Source: Thermoleophilaceae bacterium (lineage in GTDB: Bacteria; Actinomycetota; Thermoleophilia; Solirubrobacterales; Thermoleophilaceae). Taken from it: DNA of 8,146 bases. This document shows, piece by piece, positions 1-5,311 of this stretch (position 1 is the first letter of the stretch; each line of letters starts with the position of its first letter). The notes beneath the pieces were generated by a model. That model made no database searches and was not told the origin of the DNA. It was given only the letters and a program-made list of their open reading frames with translations. The stretch spans positions 1 through 8,146 of the forward strand of contig JACCTJ010000017.1 in the NCBI GenBank assembly GCA_013812485.1. Direction: 5' to 3'. The position numbers and the translations under genes were made by a program.

Positions 1-6
1 CCCTCG

Positions 7-660
7 CTACTCCTGAAGGGCCGGGTCGCTCGCGCCGAGCGAGGCCTTCTCGGCCTGCTCGAGCTGGCGGTTGACGTGGTCCCAGTCGAGGTTACGGAAG
101 AACGCCTCGACGTAGTCCTTGCGACCCTGCGGCGTGGCTCCGAAGTCCTGCGCGTAGGCGTGCTCGTAGACGTCGAGGGCGAGCACGGGCACCATGTTGT
201 AGACGGCCCACAGGTTCTGGGTGTCCATGATGTAGTTGAACAGCGACCCGTCGTTGAGGTCGTAGCCGACCATGACCCAGCCGCGCGCGGCTGAGGCGGC
301 CTTGCGGACGGCCTGCTCCCACATCTCGACGCCGCCGGGGTACTCGCCGCCGATGAGCTCGGCGAAGCGGCCCTGCGGCGAGCCGCCCTCCCCGCCGAGG
401 TGGCCGAAGTAGAGCTCGTGGTTCTTGAACCCGAGCAGGGCGAAGGTGTAGTCGACCGACACCGCCCGCAGCGGCGAGTAGACCTGATTGCCCTCGATCT
501 CGCCGTAATCGAACTCCTTGAGGATCTTGCGGCACTCGTTCGACTTCTTGGCGTATCCCTCGTAGAGGGCGTAGTGGTCCTCCATCGTCTTCTTGGAGAT
601 GCCGTCGAGCTCTTTGTCGAAAGCGGGGAACTGACGCGGCGTGAGTTCCTGCCAGGGCAT
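7..660 (-). CDS. sodB: Fe/Mn-family superoxide dismutase, divergent subfamily
   Basis: This 217-residue protein should convert superoxide to peroxide and oxygen in the cytoplasm; no signal peptide is visible. The four metal ligands of the family can be placed: H29 (in TMEDHY), H81 (in KNHELYF), D163 and H167 (in LALDVYEHAY, the family signature DVWEHAY with W changed to Y). The C-terminal part (roughly residues 95-200) follows the usual alpha/beta domain, ending in AFFRNLDWDHVNRQ. The N-terminal hairpin is atypical: the classical second-shell His and gateway Tyr segment (HHxxHHxxY) is replaced by HYALYEGY, one residue shorter, and the GGHxNH segment reads LGFKNH. This resembles a widespread but less studied COG0605 branch with the pattern HFxLYxGY. 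Metal preference (Fe or Mn) cannot be read from the sequence, so sodA would serve as well as sodB. The ATG at 660 has a good Shine-Dalgarno site. It is transcribed away from murC. Family membership is strong; dismutase activity is inferred. Confidence 0.88.
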   Translation of the reverse strand: MPWQELTPRQFPAFDKELDGISKKTMEDHYALYEGYAKKSNECRKILKEFDYGEIEGNQVYSPLRAVSVDYTFALLGFKNHELYFGHLGGEGGSPQGRFAELIGGEYPGGVEMWEQAVRKAASAARGWVMVGYDLNDGSLFNYIMDTQNLWAVYNMVPVLALDVYEHAYAQDFGATPQGRKDYVEAFFRNLDWDHVNRQLEQAEKASLGASDPALQE

Positions 661-665
661 TCGCG

Positions 666-672
666 CTCCTCT
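666..672 (-). promoter_or_regulatory. Shine-Dalgarno site of the superoxide dismutase gene
   Basis: Read on the minus strand this is AGAGGAG, five bases before the ATG at 660. It is a strong ribosome binding site and fixes the start. It contrasts with murC, gcvT and gcvPA in the same window, which have none. Confidence 0.8.
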
Positions 673-673
673 G

Positions 674-747
674 GTTCGAAGTTGGTGGTCTGGGGTTCCT
701 TCCCGGCGGACCCCCGATCAAACCCGAGCGTCGTGCCCCGTTCGAAG
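674..747. repeat. two GTTCGAAG direct repeats in the divergent spacer
   Basis: GTTCGAAG occurs at 674-681 and again at 740-747, 66 bp apart (about six helical turns). The core TTCGAA is a palindrome. I noticed no other TTCGAA in the window while reading, although I could not scan exhaustively. AT-bearing palindromes are uncommon in DNA of this GC content. They could be operator half-sites for a regulator acting on sodB or murC, or chance. Confidence 0.4.
717..746 (-). promoter_or_regulatory. possible promoter of the superoxide dismutase gene
   Basis: On the minus strand TTCGAA (746-741) lies 18 bp before TTTGAT (722-717). TTTGAT matches four of six bases of the TATAAT -10 consensus; TTCGAA matches only three of six of TTGACA. 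Transcription would start near 710, giving a leader of about 50 nt that includes the Shine-Dalgarno site. This is a reading by eye with a weak -35 and is offered as a candidate only. Confidence 0.3.
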
Positions 748-770
748 CCGGGTGAGCCCTCGGGTAGCCT
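741..770 (+). promoter_or_regulatory. candidate leaderless promoter of murC (GGTAGCCTG)
   Basis: TAGCCT at 765-770 fits the actinobacterial -10 pattern TANNNT and lies nine bases before the murC ATG. A transcript would therefore start within about three bases of the start codon. No Shine-Dalgarno site is present in the gap GGCCTCGCC. A weak -35, TTCGAA at 741-746, is 18 bp upstream. The same GGTAGCCTG string sits at the same distance from the gcvT start codon, which raises confidence in both. Confidence 0.55.
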
Positions 771-779
771 GGCCTCGCC

Positions 780-2132
780 ATGGACACCACGGCCTTCGCC
801 GGACGGCGACTGCACTTCATCGCCATCGGCGGAGCCGGCATGAGCGCCCTGGCGCTCGTCGCGCACGCGCTCGGCGCCGAGGTCACGGGCTCCGACCGGG
901 CCGAGTCGAGCTATCTCCCGAAGCTGCGCCAGGCGGGCATCGAGCCGGTCATCGGCCACCGCCCGGACGGCGCTCCGCCCGGGGCGGAGGTGGTGCGGGC
1001 GACCGCCGTTCCCGACGACAACCCGGAGCTCGCGGCGGCACGGGCCGCCGGAGCCCGCGTCCTGCACCGCGCCGACCTCCTGGCCGAGGTCGTCGCCCTC
1101 GGACGGTCGATCGCGGTGAGCGGGACCCACGGCAAGACGACGACCGCGGCCATGATCACGCACGCCCTCGTCGCGGCGGGACGCGACCCCGCCTACCTGA
1201 TCGGGGGCAAGCTGCGCTCAGGCGACGCGAACGCCGCGTGGGGCGAGGGCGGCTGGGTGGTCGTCGAGGCCGACGAGTCGGACCGGTCGTTCCTCAAGCT
1301 CTCGCCCGAGGTAGCGGTGGTGACCAACGCCGAGCTCGACCACCACGCGACCTATCGCTCGAGGTCGGAGCTCGAGGCCGCGATGTCTCAGTTCGCCGCG
1401 TCGGCTCCGACCCGGATCGTCTGGGAACGGCTCCGACTCGAGCTGCCGGCGGACGGTCAGACGGTCAGCTTCGGCCTCGACGCGGGCGACCTCGCCGCCG
1501 AGGATCTTGAGCTGCTGGCGTTCGGGTCGCGCTTTCGGGTCGAGGGAGTCGAGCTCGAACTGCCTGTACCCGGCGCTCATAACGCCCTCAACGCCCTCGC
1601 CGCCCTGGCCGCGTGCCGCGAGGCCGGCCTGGGGCTGGCCGAGGCCGCCGCGGCGATCGCCACCTTCGCGGGCACGGGACGGCGCTTCGAGCCCCGGGGG
1701 CGCACCGCCGCCGGAGCCGAGATCTACGACGACTACGCTCACCACCCGACCGAGGTGCGGGCCACCCTCGAGGCCGCGCGCTCGCTCGACGCGCGCCGGG
1801 TGGTCGCCTGCTTTCAACCCCACCTCTTCTCACGCACGCGCCACCTCGCGCGCGAGTTCGGCGCCGCGCTCGTGCTCGCCGACCTGGTCGTAGTGCTCGA
1901 GATCTATCCGTCCCGCGAGCGCGCCGAGGACTACCCTGGGGTGTCGGGGCGGCTCGTCGCCGCCGCTGCGGCCGACGCCGCGGGCGGGCGCCCGGTGTAC
2001 TGGGCCCCGCGCCTGGAGGACGCCGAGGCGCTCCTGCGCCGTGAGCTGCGGGCCGGCGATGCCCTGCTCACCCTGGGCGCGGGGAACGTCGACCAGCTGG
2101 CCGACGGCCTCGCCGCGGAGTCCACCTCGTGA
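780..2132 (+). CDS. murC: UDP-N-acetylmuramate--L-alanine ligase
   Basis: MurC adds L-alanine to UDP-MurNAc with ATP, the first peptide-forming step of peptidoglycan synthesis, in the cytoplasm. The 450-residue length is normal. The N-terminal Rossmann domain carries IGGAGMS (16-22) for the UDP substrate. The central ATPase domain has the P-loop SGTHGKTTT (114-122), EADESD (163-168) and the metal-site motif TNAELDHH (182-189). The C-terminal domain has YDDYAHHPTE (316-325), QPHLFSRTRH and the late motif LLTLGAGNVDQL. An in-frame TAG fifteen bases before the ATG, lying inside the proposed -10 element, rules out a longer start. It is the first gene of an apparent murC-murB-ftsQ operon; its TGA overlaps the murB GTG by four bases. 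Identification is secure: the IGGxGMS and YAHHPTE motifs separate MurC from MurD, MurE and MurF. Confidence 0.97.
   Translation: MDTTAFAGRRLHFIAIGGAGMSALALVAHALGAEVTGSDRAESSYLPKLRQAGIEPVIGHRPDGAPPGAEVVRATAVPDDNPELAAARAAGARVLHRADLLAEVVALGRSIAVSGTHGKTTTAAMITHALVAAGRDPAYLIGGKLRSGDANAAWGEGGWVVVEADESDRSFLKLSPEVAVVTNAELDHHATYRSRSELEAAMSQFAASAPTRIVWERLRLELPADGQTVSFGLDAGDLAAEDLELLAFGSRFRVEGVELELPVPGAHNALNALAALAACREAGLGLAEAAAAIATFAGTGRRFEPRGRTAAGAEIYDDYAHHPTEVRATLEAARSLDARRVVACFQPHLFSRTRHLAREFGAALVLADLVVVLEIYPSRERAEDYPGVSGRLVAAAAADAAGGRPVYWAPRLEDAEALLRRELRAGDALLTLGAGNVDQLADGLAAESTS
2117..2132 (+). promoter_or_regulatory. murC/murB coupling junction: GGAG, eight bases, GTGA
   Basis: GGAG at 2117-2120 lies in the last codons of murC, eight bases before the overlapping GTGA at 2129-2132, where the murB start and the murC stop share bases. 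The spacing suits reinitiation by ribosomes finishing murC. The murB/ftsQ junction has the same layout. Confidence 0.65.
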
Positions 2133-3046
2133 CCGCCTCCCCGCCGCCGGCGGGCGTCGAGCACGACTTCCCGCTCGCGCGGCTGACCACGCTGCGCACC
2201 GGCGGCTCCGCCGAGTTCTTCGCGCGGGTGAACGACAGCGAGGCGCTCGCCGAGCTGCTCGCCTGGGCGCGGGCGGCGGGCCTCGCGGTAGGAGTGGTCG
2301 GGTCCGGGTCGAACCTCCTCGTTGCCGATGCCGGTGTCCGGGGACTCGTATTGAAGCTGGAGCGCGATCTCGCGAAGATCGAGCGCGACGGCGCGCGCCT
2401 GCGCTGCGGCGGGGGCGCGCGGCTGCCGCAGGCCGCGGCCCGGGCCGCCCGGGAGGGACTGAGCGGTCTCGAGTTCGGCGTCAACATCCCCGGGACGGTG
2501 GGCGGCGCGGTGAGGATGAACGCCAACGCCTACGGAGGGGACCTCTCGCGCGTGCTCGAGTGGGCGGAGGTTACGAGCGCCGAGGGGAGCGAGCGGCGCG
2601 AGCCGAGCGAGCTCGGCTTCGCCTACCGCCGGTCCGGCCTCGGCCCGGAGGAGATCGTCGCCGGGGCCTCGTTCGCCCTCCAGCCGGCCGAGCCCGAGGC
2701 GGTCAAGCGCACGCTCGCCGACATGCGCGCCCGCCGGCACGCCGCCCAGCCGTCCGGGATCAAGACCTTCGGCTCGACCTTCAAGAATCCCGACGACCCG
2801 CGCGCCGAGGGGCGGACCGCCGGCCTGTTGCTCGATGCGGCCGGCTGCCGTGGCCTCGAGCTCGGGGGCGCGCGCTTCTCCGTCAAGCACGCCAACTTCG
2901 TCGAGAACACCGGTGAGGCCACGACCGCCGCCGTCATCGCCCTGATGAGCGAGGGACGCCGGCGGGTGCGCGAGCGCTTCGGCGTCGAGCTCGAGCCGGA
3001 GGTGCAGTTGCTCGGCGATCTCGACGCGGCGGAGCTGTACGCGTGA
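2129..3046 (+). CDS. murB: UDP-N-acetylenolpyruvoylglucosamine reductase
   Basis: MurB uses FAD and NADPH to reduce UDP-GlcNAc-enolpyruvate to UDP-MurNAc, the substrate of the neighbouring MurC. The 305 residues are typical of the shorter MurB proteins. FAD-binding elements include TTLRTGG (20-26), GSGSN (58-62) and VNIPGTVGGAVRMNANAYG (118-136). The substrate-site YR lies at 166-167 (FAYRRSG). The proton-donating serine is S216 in KTFGSTFKNP, where many relatives have SAGS or NAGS. The C-terminal active-site glutamate is probably E291 in LEPEVQ. HANFVEN (just after 250) is also typical. The GTG start is set by the overlap with murC and by GGAG eight bases upstream. The stop overlaps the ftsQ GTG in the same way. 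In many bacteria ddl follows murB; here ftsQ follows directly. Confidence 0.96.
   Translation: MTASPPPAGVEHDFPLARLTTLRTGGSAEFFARVNDSEALAELLAWARAAGLAVGVVGSGSNLLVADAGVRGLVLKLERDLAKIERDGARLRCGGGARLPQAAARAAREGLSGLEFGVNIPGTVGGAVRMNANAYGGDLSRVLEWAEVTSAEGSERREPSELGFAYRRSGLGPEEIVAGASFALQPAEPEAVKRTLADMRARRHAAQPSGIKTFGSTFKNPDDPRAEGRTAGLLLDAAGCRGLELGGARFSVKHANFVENTGEATTAAVIALMSEGRRRVRERFGVELEPEVQLLGDLDAAELYA
3031..3046 (+). promoter_or_regulatory. murB/ftsQ coupling junction: GGAG, eight bases, GTGA
   Basis: GGAG at 3031-3034 is followed by eight bases and then GTGA at 3043-3046, in which the ftsQ GTG and the murB TGA overlap. The arrangement duplicates the murC/murB junction exactly and indicates translational coupling. 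Confidence 0.65.
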
Positions 3047-3927
3047 GCGCGGCGACCAGACCGAGACGCCGCGCCCGAGCCCGCGCCGCACGGCGGCTCG
3101 CTCGTTCGCCCCGGCGGCTCCCGGCGAAGGCCCGCCGCCGCCTGCTCGCGGTGGCGATCGGAGCGCTCCTCGCCCTGGGGCTCTACCTCACCGTGGTGCG
3201 CGACCTCTCCTCCTTCCGGGTCGAGGCGGTCGCGCTCTCGGGCGCGAGCTCGGGCTACGACGCCCGGCTGCTGACCGAGCTCGAGGCTGCCGCACGCGGC
3301 ATGACGACGCTGCACGTCGACGAGGATCGGCTGCGGGAGGTCGCGCGCCGCTACCCGGCGGTGATCACGCTCGCGGCCGAGACCGACTTTCCGCACGGTC
3401 TCTCGGTGCGGGTGGTGGAGAGGCCTCCGGTCGGATTGGTCGAGGGGGCGGGAGGCCGGCCGGTTCCGGTCGCCGCCGACGGCTCCCTCCTCGAAGGCCA
3501 GCCCGTCGACCGGCCGCTGCCCGCGCTCCCGGGGAGCGCCTCGAGCGGTCGCCGCGCCCGGCGGGTTGCTACCGCATCGGCCGCCCGGCTGACGGCCGCG
3601 GCGCCGAGGCCGCTGGCGGCCTGGCTCGAGCGCGTCCGCCAAGGGCCGGCCGGGTGGACGGTCGAGCTCCGAGAGGGCCCCGAGCTCCGCTTCGGCTCGC
3701 TCGCCGACCTGTCGGCCAAGTGGTCGGCGGCCACCGCGGTTCTCCGCTCGCGGGCGGCGCGCGGGGCGCGTTACATCGACCTGCGGCTGCCCGACCGCCC
3801 GGCGGCCGGCGGCTTTCCGGCGCGGCCCGCAGCCGAGTCAGGCGGCGCCGAGAGCGTGCCGTCGGGAGCTGAATCTACCTCCGTCGCAGACACTCAACTC
3901 GAAGTCGAGACTCGCGGAGAACCCTAA
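3043..3927 (+). CDS. ftsQ: cell division protein FtsQ/DivIB, single-pass membrane protein with POTRA domain
   Basis: FtsQ (DivIB) links FtsB/FtsL and other late divisome proteins outside the cytoplasmic membrane. This 294-residue protein has the family layout. A very basic cytoplasmic tail (residues 1-33, fourteen arginines) is followed by one hydrophobic segment at about 34-52 (LLAVAIGALLALGLYLTVV). A POTRA domain spans about 58-127 (FRVEAVALSGASS to VRVVERPPV). A beta domain follows, with the late motif LRFGSLADLSAKWSAATAVL and then ARYIDLRLPDRP, where the family typically ends. A roughly 40-residue tail rich in Ala, Ser, Gly and Glu follows and looks disordered. Sequence conservation in this family is low, so the call rests on architecture, the C-terminal motif and position between murB and ftsZ. 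The GTG start overlaps murB. No ftsA separates it from ftsZ, as is normal in actinobacteria. Confidence 0.9.
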   Translation: MSAATRPRRRARARAARRLARSPRRLPAKARRRLLAVAIGALLALGLYLTVVRDLSSFRVEAVALSGASSGYDARLLTELEAAARGMTTLHVDEDRLREVARRYPAVITLAAETDFPHGLSVRVVERPPVGLVEGAGGRPVPVAADGSLLEGQPVDRPLPALPGSASSGRRARRVATASAARLTAAAPRPLAAWLERVRQGPAGWTVELREGPELRFGSLADLSAKWSAATAVLRSRAARGARYIDLRLPDRPAAGGFPARPAAESGGAESVPSGAESTSVADTQLEVETRGEP

Positions 3928-3959
3928 CCCTCAACCTGAGCCTATGATTGGTTTTTGCC

Positions 3960-3980
3960 TTGCGAAAGCGGTTGCAAAGC
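3960..3980 (+). repeat. direct repeats TTGCGAAAGC / TTGCAAAGC upstream of ftsZ
   Basis: TTGCGAAAGC (3960-3969) and TTGCAAAGC (3972-3980) are near-identical direct repeats about one helical turn apart; a third partial copy, GAGAAAGC, follows at 3984-3991. The second copy overlaps the proposed -35 hexamer. The phasing suits a protein binding one face of the helix at the ftsZ promoter, but no regulator is identifiable. Confidence 0.4.
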
Positions 3981-3999
3981 TCGGAGAAAGCTCTAGAGT
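3972..3999 (+). promoter_or_regulatory. candidate ftsZ promoter TTGCAA-N16-TAGAGT
   Basis: TTGCAA (3972-3977) matches four of six -35 consensus bases. TAGAGT (3994-3999) matches four of six of TATAAT and fits the actinobacterial TAGNNT form. The spacer is 16 bp. Transcription would begin near 4006, leaving a leader of about 111 nt before ftsZ. It is the best sigma-A-like pair I can see in the gap. Confidence 0.5.
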
Positions 4000-4116
4000 G
4001 CCGACGGCTCGGGCATGGTCGTCCGAGTAAGGCTGAAGCGTGAGTTGAGGCCAGGGAGGCCGAGACCCGCAGGCTGAGTCAGTCGGTGAACCCGAACGTG
4101 AGGCATCTCGAGGGCG

Positions 4117-5259
4117 ATGGATACCGGTAGCTACCTGGCCGTCATCAAGGTCGTCGGCGTGGGCGGAGGCGGCACGAACGCCGTCAACCGCATGGTCGAC
4201 GCCGGCCTCAAGGGCGTTGAGTTCATCTCGGTCAACACCGACGCGCAGGCGCTCCAGATGACCGACGCCGACATCAAGCTCCAGCTCGGTGGGCAGCTCA
4301 CCCGCGGCCTCGGAGCCGGCGCCAGCCCGGAGATCGGGCAGGGAGCCGCGAGCGAGAGCCGCGACGAGATCAAGGAAGCGCTCAAGGGCGCGGACATGGT
4401 CTTCATCACCGCGGGCGAGGGCGGCGGCACGGGCACGGGCGCCGCGCCGGTCATCGCCGAGGTCGCCAAGAACGAGATCGGAGCGCTGACCGTCGGGGTC
4501 GTCACCCGGCCCTTCGGCTTCGAGGGCGGGCGGCGCACCCGCCAGGCCGCCGAGGGCATCGATCGCCTGCGCGAGCAGGTCGACACCCTGATCATCATCC
4601 CCAACGAGAAGCTACTGGCCATCGTCGAGCGCCGCACGAGCATCATCGACGCCTTCCGCGAGGCCGACAATGTCCTGCGCCAGGGCGTGCAGGGGATCAC
4701 CGATCTGATCACCACGCCCGGCCTGATCAACCTCGACTTCGCAGACGTGCGCACGATCATGCGCGACGCCGGCTCGGCCCTCATGGGCATCGGCACCTCG
4801 GCCGGCGAGAACCGCGCCTCCGAGGCGGCCTCGAACGCGATCTCGAGCCCCCTGCTCGAGCAGTCGGTCGAGGGCGCCACCGGGATCCTCCTCAACATCA
4901 CCGGCGGCAACGACCTCGGCCTGTTCGAGGTCAACGAGGCCGCGGAGATCATCCAGGGCGCCGCCGACCGCAACTCGAACATCATCTTCGGCGCGGTCAT
5001 CGACGAGCAGCTCTCCGACGAGGTCCGGGTCACCGTGATCGCTACCGGCTTCGACGGAGGAGGCCCCCCGCAGTCGGCGGTGCCGCGCTTCGAGGTCGAG
5101 CGCGAGCGCGACCGCGACCGCGAGGGGCCGCGCCTACCGCGACGCGACGACCCCTCGCCCTCGCGGGGGCGGGCGCCGATCTTCGACCAGGGCGAGAGCT
5201 CGTCGCTTCAGATCGGCGACGACGACATCGACGTGCCGCCGTTCCTGAAGGACACCTGA
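4117..5259 (+). CDS. ftsZ: cell division GTPase FtsZ
   Basis: FtsZ is the tubulin-like GTPase that polymerises into the division ring at midcell. The 380 residues show the full architecture. The N-terminal glycine loop [11 protein letters not shown] (14-24) has Thr where Val or Ile is usual. The tubulin signature GGGTGTG is at 102-108. The T7 synergy loop NLDFAD (205-210) supplies the catalytic aspartates, and the core ends near [11 protein letters not shown] (about 318). A charged linker of about 50 residues, starting with an Arg-Glu/Asp repeat, leads to the C-terminal peptide [12 protein letters not shown] (368-379), the docking site for partners such as SepF. The ATG at 4117 is the only reasonable start: an in-frame TGA lies at 4099-4101, and YLAVIKVVG begins at residue 6 as in other FtsZ proteins. 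It stands 189 bp after ftsQ with its own likely promoter. No anomaly in the catalytic residues. Confidence 0.98.
   Translation: MDTGSYLAVIKVVGVGGGGTNAVNRMVDAGLKGVEFISVNTDAQALQMTDADIKLQLGGQLTRGLGAGASPEIGQGAASESRDEIKEALKGADMVFITAGEGGGTGTGAAPVIAEVAKNEIGALTVGVVTRPFGFEGGRRTRQAAEGIDRLREQVDTLIIIPNEKLLAIVERRTSIIDAFREADNVLRQGVQGITDLITTPGLINLDFADVRTIMRDAGSALMGIGTSAGENRASEAASNAISSPLLEQSVEGATGILLNITGGNDLGLFEVNEAAEIIQGAADRNSNIIFGAVIDEQLSDEVRVTVIATGFDGGGPPQSAVPRFEVERERDRDREGPRLPRRDDPSPSRGRAPIFDQGESSSLQIGDDDIDVPPFLKDT
5101..5124 (+). repeat. in-frame hexanucleotide repeat in the FtsZ linker
   Basis: Four tandem copies of CGCGAS (CGCGAG, CGCGAC, CGCGAC, CGCGAG) encode Arg-Glu-Arg-Asp-Arg-Asp-Arg-Glu, residues 329-336, at the start of the disordered linker. 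Such a repeat can change length by slippage without frameshift. Confidence 0.6.
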
Positions 5260-5274
5260 GCCGGACTCCGGCTC
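5258..5274 (+). terminator. hairpin at the ftsZ stop codon, possible terminator without U-tract
   Basis: GAGCCGG (5258-5264) and CCGGCTC (5268-5274) form a perfect 7-bp stem with a 3-nt loop, starting inside the ftsZ stop codon. No T-run follows, so it is not a classical intrinsic terminator. It may be a weak terminator or a 3'-end stabiliser between ftsZ and the separately promoted gcv operon. Short GC palindromes also arise by chance in such DNA. Confidence 0.35.
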
Positions 5275-5296
5275 GAGTGGCGCAGGCCCCCGTTGG

Positions 5297-5302
5297 TAGC
5301 CT
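5297..5302 (+). promoter_or_regulatory. candidate leaderless -10 element of gcvT (GGTAGCCTG)
   Basis: TAGCCT lies nine bases before the TTG start codon of gcvT, exactly as before murC, and is embedded in the same GGTAGCCTG string (5295-5303). There is no Shine-Dalgarno site in the gap GACGCGACC. No convincing -35 hexamer is visible. The transcript would start at or next to the TTG. Confidence 0.5.
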
Positions 5303-5311
5303 GACGCGACC

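Larger units (their letters stand above)
3928..4116 (+). promoter_or_regulatory. ftsQ-ftsZ intergenic leader, lower GC, likely ftsZ promoter region
   Basis: The 189 bp between ftsQ and ftsZ are clearly poorer in GC in their first 70 bases than the surrounding genes. They hold CTCAACCTGAG (3930-3940, a short inverted repeat), a TATGAT -10-like hexamer (3943-3948, with no clear -35), a T5 run (3952-3956), the direct repeats and promoter listed separately, and a possible hairpin with arms 4008-4013 and 4022-4027. Just before ftsZ the only purine-rich sites are GAGG at 4100-4103 (13 bases away) and AGGG at 4111-4114 (2 bases away), neither well spaced. ftsZ is therefore probably transcribed on its own as well as from upstream, with a structured leader of about 110 nt. 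Confidence 0.6.

Noticed and set aside
92..886. 264-codon minus-strand frame overlapping sodB and the murC start
   Set aside because: Reads across the conserved sodB frame in another phase and is Arg/Pro/Ala-rich; it is a shadow of the real gene.
1931..3091. 386-codon open frame on the minus strand opposite murC and murB
   Set aside because: Antisense shadow of conserved genes with low-complexity composition and no family motif.
3930..3956. CTCAACCTGAG inverted repeat followed by T5 as an ftsQ terminator
   Set aside because: The stem would be only four base pairs and is twelve bases from the T-run, so it cannot work as a standard intrinsic terminator.
4006..4116. Riboswitch or structured RNA in the ftsZ leader
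   Set aside because: Only a 6-bp stem with one wobble pair (4008-4013 with 4022-4027) was seen and no known riboswitch core was recognised; not enough to call an RNA element.
4131..5033. 300-codon open frame on the minus strand opposite ftsZ
   Set aside because: Mirrors the ftsZ codons exactly; the Ser/Arg/Pro-rich product has no recognisable domain.
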